Part shown: one piece after another, positions 50,593-59,498 of the stretch
Layout: each line of letters starts with the position of its first letter
Numbering within the stretch: position 1 is the first letter of the stretch
Source: Bacillota bacterium
Lineage (GTDB): Bacteria; Bacillota; Clostridia; Oscillospirales; Ruminococcaceae
Direction of reading: 5' to 3'
NCBI GenBank assembly: GCA_023388515.1
Contig: JAEWGD010000033.1
Coordinates: 77,047-141,046 of the forward strand
DNA length: 64,000 nucleotides
Position numbers and translations under genes: made by a program
Notes under the pieces: generated by a model
Database searches by the model: none
Seen by the model: the letters and a program-made list of their open reading frames with translations, nothing else
Told to the model about the DNA's origin: nothing

Positions 50593-51759
50593 TTAAATAA
50601 ACAAAGTAATAGATGCGAAAATTGCAGAAACAGTTATCCAAGTAACCATTGGGAATGTCATTGCAAATGTGGATACCTTTTCGTAAAGTGTCAGATAGGT
50701 TGAGTTATTAACAAGCTTTGTCTTGCGTGAATGTTTGCCAAAAAACACAGCACAGCCAAAGACTCCAGCAAGAAAAAAGGTAACCATAAAATATGCTTTA
50801 GTGAGGCTATCAGAGCTATTTAAGTTGCTATTAATAAGCATAATACTAAAAAAATACATATTAAATGCAATCCTAACCAGAAATCCTGTTAAAATCGAAC
50901 CACTCCGTAGTATAAAAATTCCAGATACAAGCGTCATTATCGCAAAAGGAATACATTGTGTGTAGTTGTGAATGAGAACTATTGAAATTGCAGTTGTGGT
51001 TGCTAATGCGAAAATATCGCCGAATTGACGCAAAACATGGAGTAAAGCACCATGTAAAAAAAGTTCAATTAAAACAGATACTATTAAAATTTCAAATAGA
51101 TAATAAAAGAAAATAGCCAGAAGATTATAATCCTCATACAAAATCTGATTTGATAGAAAAAATGTCCTTGACGTAAATTCAATAGGTGAATTATTGGTAA
51201 AAATACTAATAAGAACCATAAGAATTATCGCTATGGACACGCCACCAATCAGCTCATATTTATCCGTAAGCTTTGTTGTCACCGTTATTTTAAGTGGCAT
51301 TTTAAAAACATTCATAAGAATAAGAACTGGTATTACATATTTCAACACAGAAATAAATACATTAACGGACAGAACTGCCCATTCATTTCCCATAAATTCA
51401 GTTGAAAACAGCACGGAGGATATGTTAATATTAAACATATTTAAAATCCAAACGATTAACTCTCCGCCAATTCCATCAATAAAAAAGTAAATCAACAAAG
51501 AAATTCCAACTGTGATGCTAATTTTTGAAAGAATATGTTTTTCGGCAGATTTTGGGTCTTCCTGAATAAAACCTTTACCGTCAATAAAAGTTTTCTCTTT
51601 TTTATTTTTAACATAATTAAATGTATAAGGATTGTCTTTATCATTACGCCATTTTTTATACACAGTGTTGTATTCTTCAGTTTGAGTGTCATAGTTAAAA
51701 TCTTCAACGACGTTAACAATATCATTTTTCTTTTGAATTTGGTGAGAACATTTATTCAC
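50593..51759 (-). CDS. Degenerate CPBP/ABI-type polytopic membrane protein
   Basis: 388 residues, starting at GTG 51759 with GGAGG (51770-51766). About 80 charged residues face the cytoplasm first, then eight or so hydrophobic segments. The middle 'ILIVSVLIELFLHGALLHVLRQFG' aligns with the EExxxR motif of CPBP (CAAX-like) intramembrane proteases, but the second Glu pair and the Arg are changed. 'ISIVLIHN' and 'RIAFNMYF' stand where motifs 2 and 3 would be. It may therefore be a non-catalytic member. Function unknown; it is a single gene, divergent from the metal-resistance operon. Confidence 0.6.
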   Translation of the reverse strand: MNKCSHQIQKKNDIVNVVEDFNYDTQTEEYNTVYKKWRNDKDNPYTFNYVKNKKEKTFIDGKGFIQEDPKSAEKHILSKISITVGISLLIYFFIDGIGGELIVWILNMFNINISSVLFSTEFMGNEWAVLSVNVFISVLKYVIPVLILMNVFKMPLKITVTTKLTDKYELIGGVSIAIILMVLISIFTNNSPIEFTSRTFFLSNQILYEDYNLLAIFFYYLFEILIVSVLIELFLHGALLHVLRQFGDIFALATTTAISIVLIHNYTQCIPFAIMTLVSGIFILRSGSILTGFLVRIAFNMYFFSIMLINSNLNSSDSLTKAYFMVTFFLAGVFGCAVFFGKHSRKTKLVNNSTYLTLYEKVSTFAMTFPMVTWITVSAIFASITLFI

Positions 51760-51988
51760 ATAATGCCTCCTTAATTATTGAAGTTTATTTAAGCAATAAA
51801 AGTAATTATAAAATATATCAATTAGTTATTATTTTTATGTAACTAGTATAACACAATTGACATTATTATACTATTAACAAAGAGATAACAATTGAAAACA
51901 TTTTGTAAACTTTATATATACAAATTATGTACAAAAAAATAACATAAAGATTAGTATAAAAATATGTTGTAAAATTGCTGTATAGGCA

Positions 51989-52017
51989 TTGACAAACTGT
52001 TAAATATGTTGTATCAT
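51989..52017 (+). promoter_or_regulatory. Promoter of the metal-resistance operon
   Basis: TTGACA 51989-51994, 17-nt spacer, TATCAT 52012-52017. Confidence 0.8.
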
Positions 52018-52041
52018 ACATATGAACAATTATTCATATGT
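52018..52041. promoter_or_regulatory. ArsR/CadC-type operator
   Basis: A 24-bp inverted repeat, ACATATGAA / TTCATATGT around CAATTA, with a single mismatched pair. It begins right after the -10 element and covers the transcription start, the normal place for an ArsR/SmtB operator. Confidence 0.8.
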
Positions 52042-52054
52042 TAGGAGAAGATAA

Positions 52055-52414
52055 ATGAAACATGAACATGAGCATACTTGCGAAAAATGTGAGGTACATA
52101 AGGAAATTGTAAACAAAGTAAGTGAGGTTATACCTGATGAAAAAGTGCTTTATGACGTGGCAGAGCTTTTTAAGGTTTTTGGTGACGCAACAAGGATAAG
52201 GATAATATTTGTCTTGTTTGAAAGTGAAATGTGCGTTTGCGATATTGCAGAGCTTTTAAATATGACACCGTCGGCAATATCACATCAGCTAAGAGTTTTA
52301 AAGCAAGCAAGGCTTGTGAAGTATCGCAGGGACGGAAAAACGGTTTATTATTCGCTTGCTGACTCCCATGTTAAAACAATATTTTGTCAAGCGATGGAGC
52401 ATATAATGGAGTAG
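52055..52414 (+). CDS. ArsR/SmtB-family metal sensor, CadC-like
   Basis: 119 residues. Winged helix with 'VAELFKVFGDATRIRIIFVLFESEMCVCDIAELLNMTPSAISHQLRVLKQARLVKYRRDGKTVYYSLAD'. Cys60-Val-Cys62 in helix 3 and the N-terminal HEHEHTCEKCEVH give a CadC-like thiol site for Cd, Pb or Zn. A terminal 'DSHVKTIF' helix could form the second (alpha-5) zinc site. It represses the operon through the operator at 52018-52041 and is followed 13 nt later by the P-type ATPase. Confidence 0.9.
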   Translation: MKHEHEHTCEKCEVHKEIVNKVSEVIPDEKVLYDVAELFKVFGDATRIRIIFVLFESEMCVCDIAELLNMTPSAISHQLRVLKQARLVKYRRDGKTVYYSLADSHVKTIFCQAMEHIME

Positions 52415-52427
52415 GGGAGGTCTGGTT

Positions 52428-54497
52428 TTGAAACAGACATTTATATTAGATGGCTTAAATTGTGCAAATTGTGCAGAAGAAATACGGCTACGGGTTGAAA
52501 AGATAACTTCAGTAGAGTCAGTAGATATGAACTTTATGATGAAAAAGCTTACACTTAATTTTACTGAAGGGCGAAATGATTTTTTTATAGATGAATTGAA
52601 AAGCATAGTCAAGGAACTTGAACCCGATGTGAATGTAATTGAAGGTGAAAGCTATGATGATGCTGATGAAAAGAACGAGTCATACTCTTTTGAAATAGCA
52701 AAAATGGTTCTATCAGGTGTTCTTTTGGTTGTATCGCTTTTTGTGCCGATGAATAGTTTGATAAAAGCAATTATAGAAATCATAGCCTTTGTTTTGGTGG
52801 GATATCCAATAGTATTTAGGGCATTGAAAAACATGGTAAAAGGTAACTTTTTTGATGAAAACTTCTTGATGAGCCTTGCGAGCATAGGTGCGTTTCTTAT
52901 CGGTGAGCATAGTGAGGCGGTTGGTGTTATGCTTTTTTATACCGTTGGAGAATTCTTCAACGACCTTGCTGTTAATAAGTCAAGAACATCAATTTCAAAG
53001 CTTATGAATTTGCGTCCTGATTATGTGAATATAATGAAAGATGGTGAAATTGTAAGGGTATCACCTAACGAGGTTAAGAGTGGGGATACTATTATAGTAA
53101 AAACTGGTGAGAGAATTGCAATTGATGGTATCATTGTAAAGGGCAGTTCGTCACTTGACACAGTTGCCATGACGGGTGAGTCCGTTCCGAGAGATGTTGG
53201 AGAGGGCGATACTGTAATCAGTGGCTGTATAAATTTACAAGGAGTTTTGGAGATACAGACTACAACTGATTTTAGCCAATCAACAGTATCGAAGGTGCTT
53301 GAGCTAACTGAAAATGCACAGAGCAAAAAGGCAAAGGCTGAAAACTTTATCACAAGGTTTGCAAAGGTTTATACGCCTGTTGTGGTAATAAGTGCGTTGT
53401 TGCTTGCAGTTGTGCCATCGCTGATTGTGGGAAATCCTAGTGACTGGATTCACAGAGCGTTGACGTTTTTAGTAGTTTCATGCCCATGTGCGTTGGTTTT
53501 ATCAGTTCCACTTAGCTATTTTAATGGAATAGGTGGTGCATCAAGCAAGGGCATTTTGGTCAAGGGTGGTGCAACGCTTGATATGTTGACGAAATGTGAT
53601 ACACTTGTTTTCGATAAAACAGGTACGCTTACAAAAGGAAATCTTGCTGTTTCAAGGATTATAACAAATGGGATTACAGAGGAAAAGCTTTTGGAATATG
53701 CGTCATATGCAGAGGCATATTCATCGCATCCGATTGCAAAAAGCATTATAAATACATACAATAGGGATATTGATATTAATAGGGTTAACAGTGTTGAAAT
53801 AGCAGGCAAGGGCATTAAGGCAGAGTATGAGGGAAAGAATATACTTTGTGGAAAGAGGGAATTGCTTGTAGAAAATGGTGTTACTGTTGATTTTGAAACC
53901 GATACAACGGCAGTTTTTGTTGCTGTTGATGGGAGTTATGTTGGTGTAATTGAACTTGAAGATGAAATCAAGGACGGCATAGCAAAGTTTATCATAGACG
54001 CAAAGAAAATGGGCATAAAGAAAACAGTAATGCTTACAGGTGATAAAAAGGAAACTGGTGAAAAAATTGGCAGAGCTATCGGTATTGACGAGGTAAGGGC
54101 AGAGCTTTTGCCTAATGAAAAGGTTAATGAGTTGGAAAAGCTGATGGCAGAGGGTTACAGGGCTGCTTACACGGGCGATGGAATTAATGATGCACCTGTA
54201 TTAGCAAGGGCAGATGTTGGCATTGCAATGGGTGGAATGGGCACTGACGCAGCGATTGAGGCGGCTGATGTTGTTATTATGAATGACGATGTAAGCAAGA
54301 TATTGACTGCTATAAAAATATCGAATAAAACACAGGCTATTGTAAGTCAGAATATAGCTTTTTCGCTAACAGTAAAGTTTTTAGTTTTAGGCTTATCAGC
54401 TTTGGGAATAACAAGTATGTGGTGGGCAGTTTTTGCTGATGTAGGTGTTTCGTTGATAGCAATTGCAAATTCACTAAGGAGCCGTATGAACAATTGA
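52428..54497 (+). CDS. Heavy-metal-exporting P1B-type ATPase (Cd/Zn/Pb type)
   Basis: 689 residues from TTG 52428 with GGGGAGG at 7-nt spacing. One N-terminal HMA domain with C12-A-N-C15, then eight membrane helices. 'CPC' at 352-354 in the sixth helix, D396-KTGT phosphorylation site, 'SSHPIAKSI' (HP motif) and 'TGDGINDAPVLARADVGIAMGGMGTDAAIEAADVVIM'. The C-terminal 'MWWAVFADVGVSLIAIANSLR' carries the Asp typical of Zn/Cd/Pb pumps rather than Cu pumps. Regulated with the CadC-like gene. Confidence 0.93.
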   Translation: MKQTFILDGLNCANCAEEIRLRVEKITSVESVDMNFMMKKLTLNFTEGRNDFFIDELKSIVKELEPDVNVIEGESYDDADEKNESYSFEIAKMVLSGVLLVVSLFVPMNSLIKAIIEIIAFVLVGYPIVFRALKNMVKGNFFDENFLMSLASIGAFLIGEHSEAVGVMLFYTVGEFFNDLAVNKSRTSISKLMNLRPDYVNIMKDGEIVRVSPNEVKSGDTIIVKTGERIAIDGIIVKGSSSLDTVAMTGESVPRDVGEGDTVISGCINLQGVLEIQTTTDFSQSTVSKVLELTENAQSKKAKAENFITRFAKVYTPVVVISALLLAVVPSLIVGNPSDWIHRALTFLVVSCPCALVLSVPLSYFNGIGGASSKGILVKGGATLDMLTKCDTLVFDKTGTLTKGNLAVSRIITNGITEEKLLEYASYAEAYSSHPIAKSIINTYNRDIDINRVNSVEIAGKGIKAEYEGKNILCGKRELLVENGVTVDFETDTTAVFVAVDGSYVGVIELEDEIKDGIAKFIIDAKKMGIKKTVMLTGDKKETGEKIGRAIGIDEVRAELLPNEKVNELEKLMAEGYRAAYTGDGINDAPVLARADVGIAMGGMGTDAAIEAADVVIMNDDVSKILTAIKISNKTQAIVSQNIAFSLTVKFLVLGLSALGITSMWWAVFADVGVSLIAIANSLRSRMNN

Positions 54498-54666
54498 TAA
54501 AATAATGGTAAACTTTATCCCCTTACTTTCCAACCATTACCTTTGTTGAATAAAAATAGGATAGATAAGCTATAGAATGCAGTAAAATTATAAAAAGACC
54601 TAGTGATTGTTTAATTTATTGTACAATATAAATCATTTTAGCATATAAATTTCTATAAAGTTGCTA

Positions 54667-54694
54667 TTGAATTTTTTTGTTTTTATGGTATAAT
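54667..54694 (+). promoter_or_regulatory. Promoter of the epimerase gene
   Basis: TTGAAT 54667-54672, 16-nt spacer, TATAAT 54689-54694 with TGG extended -10. Confidence 0.65.
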
Positions 54695-54751
54695 GAATAT
54701 ATAGCTATCTGCAACAAGCAGTATGCAACAGAGGTAAAGGAGGGTAGCTTT

Positions 54752-55702
54752 ATGAAAAATGTTTTAGTTACCGGCGGATGTGGGCTTATAGGAGATAAAA
54801 TTTGTTCGGGCTTGCTTAAAAAAGGTTATTCGGTAATTGCTGTAGATAAGCAATCGAGTCCTTATAATATTGGTAAGGAAAATTTTAAGTTTTATGAAGC
54901 CATGCCAAATGATAAAGCAAAATATGTCAATATATTTGAAAATGAAGATATAGATTCTATAATTCACTTAGCTTGCACGGTTGATAATGACCTTGGACAT
55001 ATAGTTGAGGAATCTGATATTGAATTAAATAGAGTGTGTAATAAATTTATATTTAAATTGGCAATGGCATCTGATATAAAGCAGTGCTTGATGGTTAGTA
55101 CTACTCAGATATATGAAGTTCCGAAAACAAGAGAGCCTGTTCGTGAGGAAGATGATGTAAAAATTGTTTCAAACTATGCAAAGCTTAAATATGAAACCGA
55201 AGGAGCAATGGCTGAGGCGTTTAGAGGTGCTAGAGATGCATCATTAGCTATTATGAGGATTCCACCGATTTATTCTTTAGATTATTATCATAATTTGCTA
55301 GTAAAGGTTATGGACCCTAAGGAAGAAACAGCTTTTGTGTATAGAACTGGTGAATATGGCTTTCAATTTTGTTGCGTACATAATCTTGCTGACTTTATTC
55401 TTTGTTTTATGCGACACGCAGATAATCCTGCATATACGGGTATTTATAATGTTGCTGATAAAACGTTAATTAGTGCATCGGATATTATTGGGTTTATGAA
55501 GGAAAATCATAGGATTGGTGCAGTTATTCAGCGTAAGGAGAATCCAGTTTCTGGTTTCCTGTCAAAGCTTAAGGGTGGAAAAGATGAAAAGACTAATTAT
55601 AGGTATCTTGACCTTAAGACAATACTGAATAATACTAGTTATGATACAAGTAAAGCGTCAAGGCTTTGTCCATTTAGGTGGAATTTGAACAACACTAAAT
55701 AG
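54752..55702 (+). CDS. NAD-dependent epimerase/dehydratase (extended SDR)
   Basis: 316 residues from ATG 54752, behind AGGAGGG. The Rossmann motif is GGCGLIG at 8-14. 'DIDSIIHLACTVD', the 'STTQIY' catalytic Ser/Thr region and YAKLK (YxxxK) follow. These are nucleotide-sugar epimerase/dehydratase features, but the substrate is unclear. It is not in a sugar operon, and its C-terminal part is shorter in known landmarks than GalE. Confidence 0.8.
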   Translation: MKNVLVTGGCGLIGDKICSGLLKKGYSVIAVDKQSSPYNIGKENFKFYEAMPNDKAKYVNIFENEDIDSIIHLACTVDNDLGHIVEESDIELNRVCNKFIFKLAMASDIKQCLMVSTTQIYEVPKTREPVREEDDVKIVSNYAKLKYETEGAMAEAFRGARDASLAIMRIPPIYSLDYYHNLLVKVMDPKEETAFVYRTGEYGFQFCCVHNLADFILCFMRHADNPAYTGIYNVADKTLISASDIIGFMKENHRIGAVIQRKENPVSGFLSKLKGGKDEKTNYRYLDLKTILNNTSYDTSKASRLCPFRWNLNNTK

Positions 55703-55721
55703 AATTAATTTACAATAATAA

Positions 55722-55754
55722 AAAAGATGTTAAGCATAATGCTTGACATCTTTT
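55722..55754 (+). terminator. Terminator after the epimerase gene
   Basis: An AAAAGATGT...ACATCTTTT stem with one U-G pair, followed by a short T-run. Confidence 0.7.
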
Positions 55755-55775
55755 AGTCAAATAACCTTATAAAAA

Positions 55776-55810
55776 CAATAGCCATCTGATTTTATGTCAG
55801 ATGGCTATTG
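55776..55810 (-). terminator. Terminator of Gld-like system 2
   Basis: A 14-bp perfect stem (55776-55789 with 55797-55810), 7-nt loop and a T-run on the minus strand. Confidence 0.88.
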
Positions 55811-55819
55811 CTATAAAAT

Positions 55820-57226
55820 TTAGTTATTCTCATCAAGGAAACTAACAAGAGCCTCCCTAGTTTTATAAAGTCCTTTATCATCATGGAATGCTTTTAGACG
55901 AACAATAAACCCAGTGTATTCGCCATCTACCATTGCATAATAAGTGTTTTCGGACTTAGGAATAAATGAAACAGTAACAGTTTCAGGTTCAGATTTTCTT
56001 GTATAGGTAAAAGAAATTTCTGGTTCAGCTGAAGCTTCAGGCTGTGTATTTATGTCTACATGGTCGAAATAGACACCAACAATTGAGGAGTAGAAATTGG
56101 TGAATAGCTTAACAGCCTCATTGCCAAGTGCATTAATATCTGTGTCATTATATTTGTACTTAGCATTCACCATGTCGTTAGCGTTTGCATCAATTGTAAG
56201 CGTGGTAAGCTCACCATTAATCATAACCTCAACCTTTGAAACATCGTACATATTTTCCGTATGAACTGTTTCGATAAGTATTTTTTCAGCAGTTAAATCA
56301 AGGAAAGAAAGATTATCACGATAGAATGTTACAACGTCTTTAGAATCCTCGAACATAGCATAAATTTCACCAGTTTCGTCAATCATATCACCGAACAAAA
56401 CTCTCTCGGCTCTATCTTTAGTGTTAATCTCAAGAACATAGCTCGGATTATCAAAGCCATAGTCAGCATAATCTTGTAAGTCCTCTTGAACAAAGTTAGC
56501 AATATTAATACGAATAATAGTATCAATCATACCCGAAAGTTTAGCTACATTTGTTCTCTCAGTAGCAAGAGGTTCATTCATAATCCAACCTAAAGTATCA
56601 GACTTAGTAACATCATAGGAAACAGTACCTTCATGTTCTAATGAAACGCTTATTACATCATTCAAAAGAGCATCAAACAAATAAATATCCTTTAGTTTTT
56701 GCTTAGATGTAGTAAGAGCAAGCCCCGTTGTATAATCAATGGAATAAATAGTGTTCTCGCCTTGCTTTTTCACATAATATGCGTCAGAAGTAATATTTAT
56801 ATTACCAACCTCAAGTACATATTTGCTTGAATCAGAAGTCACGCAAGTTATAACAGTCTTTGGAGAATCCAAGCCATATATAGATAAATCGTCAGATGAT
56901 TCAGTTATAATATTTATCGCCTGTAAGTTTGACATATAGCTTACAATATCATTTAGTAAATATGGATTGATTTTAAACTGTTCTGAATTAGTTAAAACCC
57001 AGTTGTTACCTTCCCCTGCGAAACCGTATTCACCGTCGCTGTTTTTTATTGTTAAATCGGTTACAGTAGCAGTATCAAAGTTGAAAATATTGATAACAGA
57101 AGTAGTATCAGAGGACTGTTCTATTTCTTTTGTAGTTACCCTTTTATCAACAATAAAGTAAACTGCAGTAAAAACTACAATAACAGCGATTAGGACAGCT
57201 ATTAGCTTATACTGCTTGCCACTCAT
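55820..57226 (-). CDS. DUF4340-like extracytoplasmic protein (system 2)
   Basis: 468 residues with an N-terminal membrane helix ('YKLIAVLIAVIVVFTAVYFIVD'). Two DUF4340-like repeats are visible: 'YGLDSPKTVITCVTSDSSKYVLEVGNINITSDAYYVKK' and 'YGFDNPSYVLEINTKDRAERVLFGDMIDETGEIYAMF'. It corresponds to the protein at 43169-44650. It is the last gene of the minus-strand operon and overlaps the GldG-like stop by 4 nt, exactly as in system 1. Confidence 0.83.
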   Translation of the reverse strand: MSGKQYKLIAVLIAVIVVFTAVYFIVDKRVTTKEIEQSSDTTSVINIFNFDTATVTDLTIKNSDGEYGFAGEGNNWVLTNSEQFKINPYLLNDIVSYMSNLQAINIITESSDDLSIYGLDSPKTVITCVTSDSSKYVLEVGNINITSDAYYVKKQGENTIYSIDYTTGLALTTSKQKLKDIYLFDALLNDVISVSLEHEGTVSYDVTKSDTLGWIMNEPLATERTNVAKLSGMIDTIIRINIANFVQEDLQDYADYGFDNPSYVLEINTKDRAERVLFGDMIDETGEIYAMFEDSKDVVTFYRDNLSFLDLTAEKILIETVHTENMYDVSKVEVMINGELTTLTIDANANDMVNAKYKYNDTDINALGNEAVKLFTNFYSSIVGVYFDHVDINTQPEASAEPEISFTYTRKSEPETVTVSFIPKSENTYYAMVDGEYTGFIVRLKAFHDDKGLYKTREALVSFLDENN

Positions 57227-58755
57227 GAAACACGCCTCCTACTCCAAACTAACACGCCAATTCCAGCAACTGCAATAGGAATAGCATAAAACAAAATAAG
57301 AAGGTTGTTAGCTGATTTCTCAACCGCTTTGCTATCACTATTTTCAGAAACAGTAATATAATCGTTTGTTTTCTCCTTGACAGGAATTCCCAAGTCAATA
57401 TCACTATCATTAGTCCAACTTATTGAGTTAAGGAACATATAATACGTTGTCATATTATAAGCGTACTCTCCGTTTAGATATTTATTATCAATGAAATCTG
57501 CATCGCCAAGAACTAATATTTTTGAGTTATTTCGTGACTTATCCATCGCATAGTATGATAAATACATTCCACCCTTAGTTGGGTCAGGGTCTGGATTAGT
57601 ACCACCATAAGGCTCACCAACTGCAGTATCATATGCCTGCATAAGTGGTTCAACCGTTAAGTCAACGTGTAAGCCATCGGAAGTTGAATAAAAGCTTCTG
57701 GAACTTGATACATAAGTTTCCAACCCCATAAGTTGAGATGTAAGGTCAACAGCTGATGCAGATGTAGCACCAAGCAACTCAACTCTAAAAAGATAAGGGT
57801 CACTCTCTAACATATTATCCTCATCAGAAACTCTATCGTAATTCATAGCAATTGAATACTTAGCCATAATATTACTTATATTAGTATACTCCATTTTATC
57901 AGTATTAGGTGACATTAGAAATGTTATACTTCCACCATTGTCTAGGAATTCGCTAATCAAATCTCTTTCTTCTTTGGAAATATCTTTAGTTGGTCCAGCA
58001 ACAACAATAAGCTTTGCATCGTCAGGAATTTCCCCAGTTTGAGAAAGGTTAAGTTCAGCTATTTTATAGCCCTCCTGCCTAATCCTTCCTACTATATTAG
58101 AGTAATTATCTACAATTGATTTTTCGCCATGCCCAGTAAGGAAATAGTTTACAGGCTGTTTTTCAGTCATAGCAAGATTATCAACATACTTAATGGCACT
58201 GGATATAGCGTTCTCTCCAGCAAAGCCCTTAATAGTAATAGTTTTGCCATCTTCAGAGGTTTCTTTAAAAAACATTGACGCACCATCAACCTTTTTTACA
58301 ATGTTTCCACTTTTAATTAGTATATCTGAATATTTTAAGCCAGAAGACACACTTTCTTCAAGCTGAAGTTCACTAACAATCTTTACCCCGTCATCTGTTT
58401 CAGGGTCAGCAGTAATAACATTAATATTATCAAAGCTATCATATTGACTTATTGCATAATACATCGGCTCACCACCATCGGTGGATAGTGCTTCTAAATC
58501 AAAAAGAAGATATACATCTATCTTGTTTTGCAGTGATTTAGCCATATTAACAGAGGTTTCAGTCAATGAATACAAGCTATTTGGAGTCATATCAAAATCA
58601 ATCTTCAACCTACTAGCGATAAGATTGAATGGTATTGAAGCAACCAGAACAAGCAATGCCATAATTAATGCTACACCTGTTGACTGAACGCTTTTAAATC
58701 TATTTATCTTATAGCTTTTATCAATATTGTTTTTATCTTTTATATCTTTTTTCAT
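57223..58755 (-). CDS. GldG-like membrane-anchored extracytoplasmic protein (system 2)
   Basis: 510 residues. Membrane helices at about 28-50 ('GVALIMALLVLVASIPFNLI') and near the C-terminus ('NLLILFYAIPIAVAGIGVLVW'). The exported part has 'DMTPNSLYSLTETSVNMAKSLQNKIDVYLLFD' and 'GENAISSAIKYVDN...YFLTGHGEKSI', the GldG-like order. It lacks the Thr/Glu-rich insert of system 1. GGGGTAGG precedes ATG 58755. Confidence 0.85.
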   Translation of the reverse strand: MKKDIKDKNNIDKSYKINRFKSVQSTGVALIMALLVLVASIPFNLIASRLKIDFDMTPNSLYSLTETSVNMAKSLQNKIDVYLLFDLEALSTDGGEPMYYAISQYDSFDNINVITADPETDDGVKIVSELQLEESVSSGLKYSDILIKSGNIVKKVDGASMFFKETSEDGKTITIKGFAGENAISSAIKYVDNLAMTEKQPVNYFLTGHGEKSIVDNYSNIVGRIRQEGYKIAELNLSQTGEIPDDAKLIVVAGPTKDISKEERDLISEFLDNGGSITFLMSPNTDKMEYTNISNIMAKYSIAMNYDRVSDEDNMLESDPYLFRVELLGATSASAVDLTSQLMGLETYVSSSRSFYSTSDGLHVDLTVEPLMQAYDTAVGEPYGGTNPDPDPTKGGMYLSYYAMDKSRNNSKILVLGDADFIDNKYLNGEYAYNMTTYYMFLNSISWTNDSDIDLGIPVKEKTNDYITVSENSDSKAVEKSANNLLILFYAIPIAVAGIGVLVWSRRRVS

Positions 58756-58761
58756 TATAGC

Positions 58762-59493
58762 CTACCCCCTGTTCCAGCGTCTTCTAGCATTGGCAATTAT
58801 AACCCATGCAAGAACAACTGCAATTGATGTAATAAAGAATATTAAATCATTTAGTCTGATTATTCCCATAGAGAACATATTAAAACGTGTTTGAGTTGCA
58901 AAAACAGATAAAGCAGATTTAAAGAAAGGTACGCTTTGTATCATATCACTTTGACTAAATTTATCAAGGAAAAGTAAAACAACCATTGCCGCTTCTCCAG
59001 TAACCGCAGCAATAATAGGGTTATCAGTAAACGCCGACATAAGCATTCCAATTGCTATACAAAGCAAGCCCATTGAGAAAAATCCGATATAACTACAAAT
59101 CAAACTTGAAAGATAAACTTGTCCAAGAAGTGCTGTAATAAATGGATAAATGAATGATAAAGTAATCATAAGTAGAAAAACAGTGCCTATTGCCAAAAAC
59201 TTACCCAAAACAATTTTAGGTATGCTTATCGGAGATGATAAAAGCAAAGTTTCTGTTCCAGTTTTTCTTTCCTCAGCAAAACTTCTCATAGTTAAAACAG
59301 GAATTAAGAATATGAAATAGAAAAAGTTATTATAAAAAATGTCGGAAAATGAGAATGTGTATATTGGTGTCGCTATATTTGATATTCCGTTTACAAATAC
59401 AAGTGAAAAAATTAGCAGAAACAAAGCACATATAATGTATGCGAATGGTGAATAAAAGTATGACTGCAATTCCTTTTTATATAATGAAAACAT
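58762..59493 (-). CDS. ABC-2 type permease (Gld-like system 2)
   Basis: 243 residues, six hydrophobic segments. 'MFSLYKKELQSYFYSPFAYIICALFLLIFS' and 'FLIPVLTMRSFAEERKTGTETLLLSSPISIPKIVLGKFLA' parallel the permease of system 1. It lies 5 nt from the ATPase gene and 6 nt from the GldG-like gene. Confidence 0.87.
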   Translation of the reverse strand: MFSLYKKELQSYFYSPFAYIICALFLLIFSLVFVNGISNIATPIYTFSFSDIFYNNFFYFIFLIPVLTMRSFAEERKTGTETLLLSSPISIPKIVLGKFLAIGTVFLLMITLSFIYPFITALLGQVYLSSLICSYIGFFSMGLLCIAIGMLMSAFTDNPIIAAVTGEAAMVVLLFLDKFSQSDMIQSVPFFKSALSVFATQTRFNMFSMGIIRLNDLIFFITSIAVVLAWVIIANARRRWNRG

Positions 59494-59498
59494 ATTTG

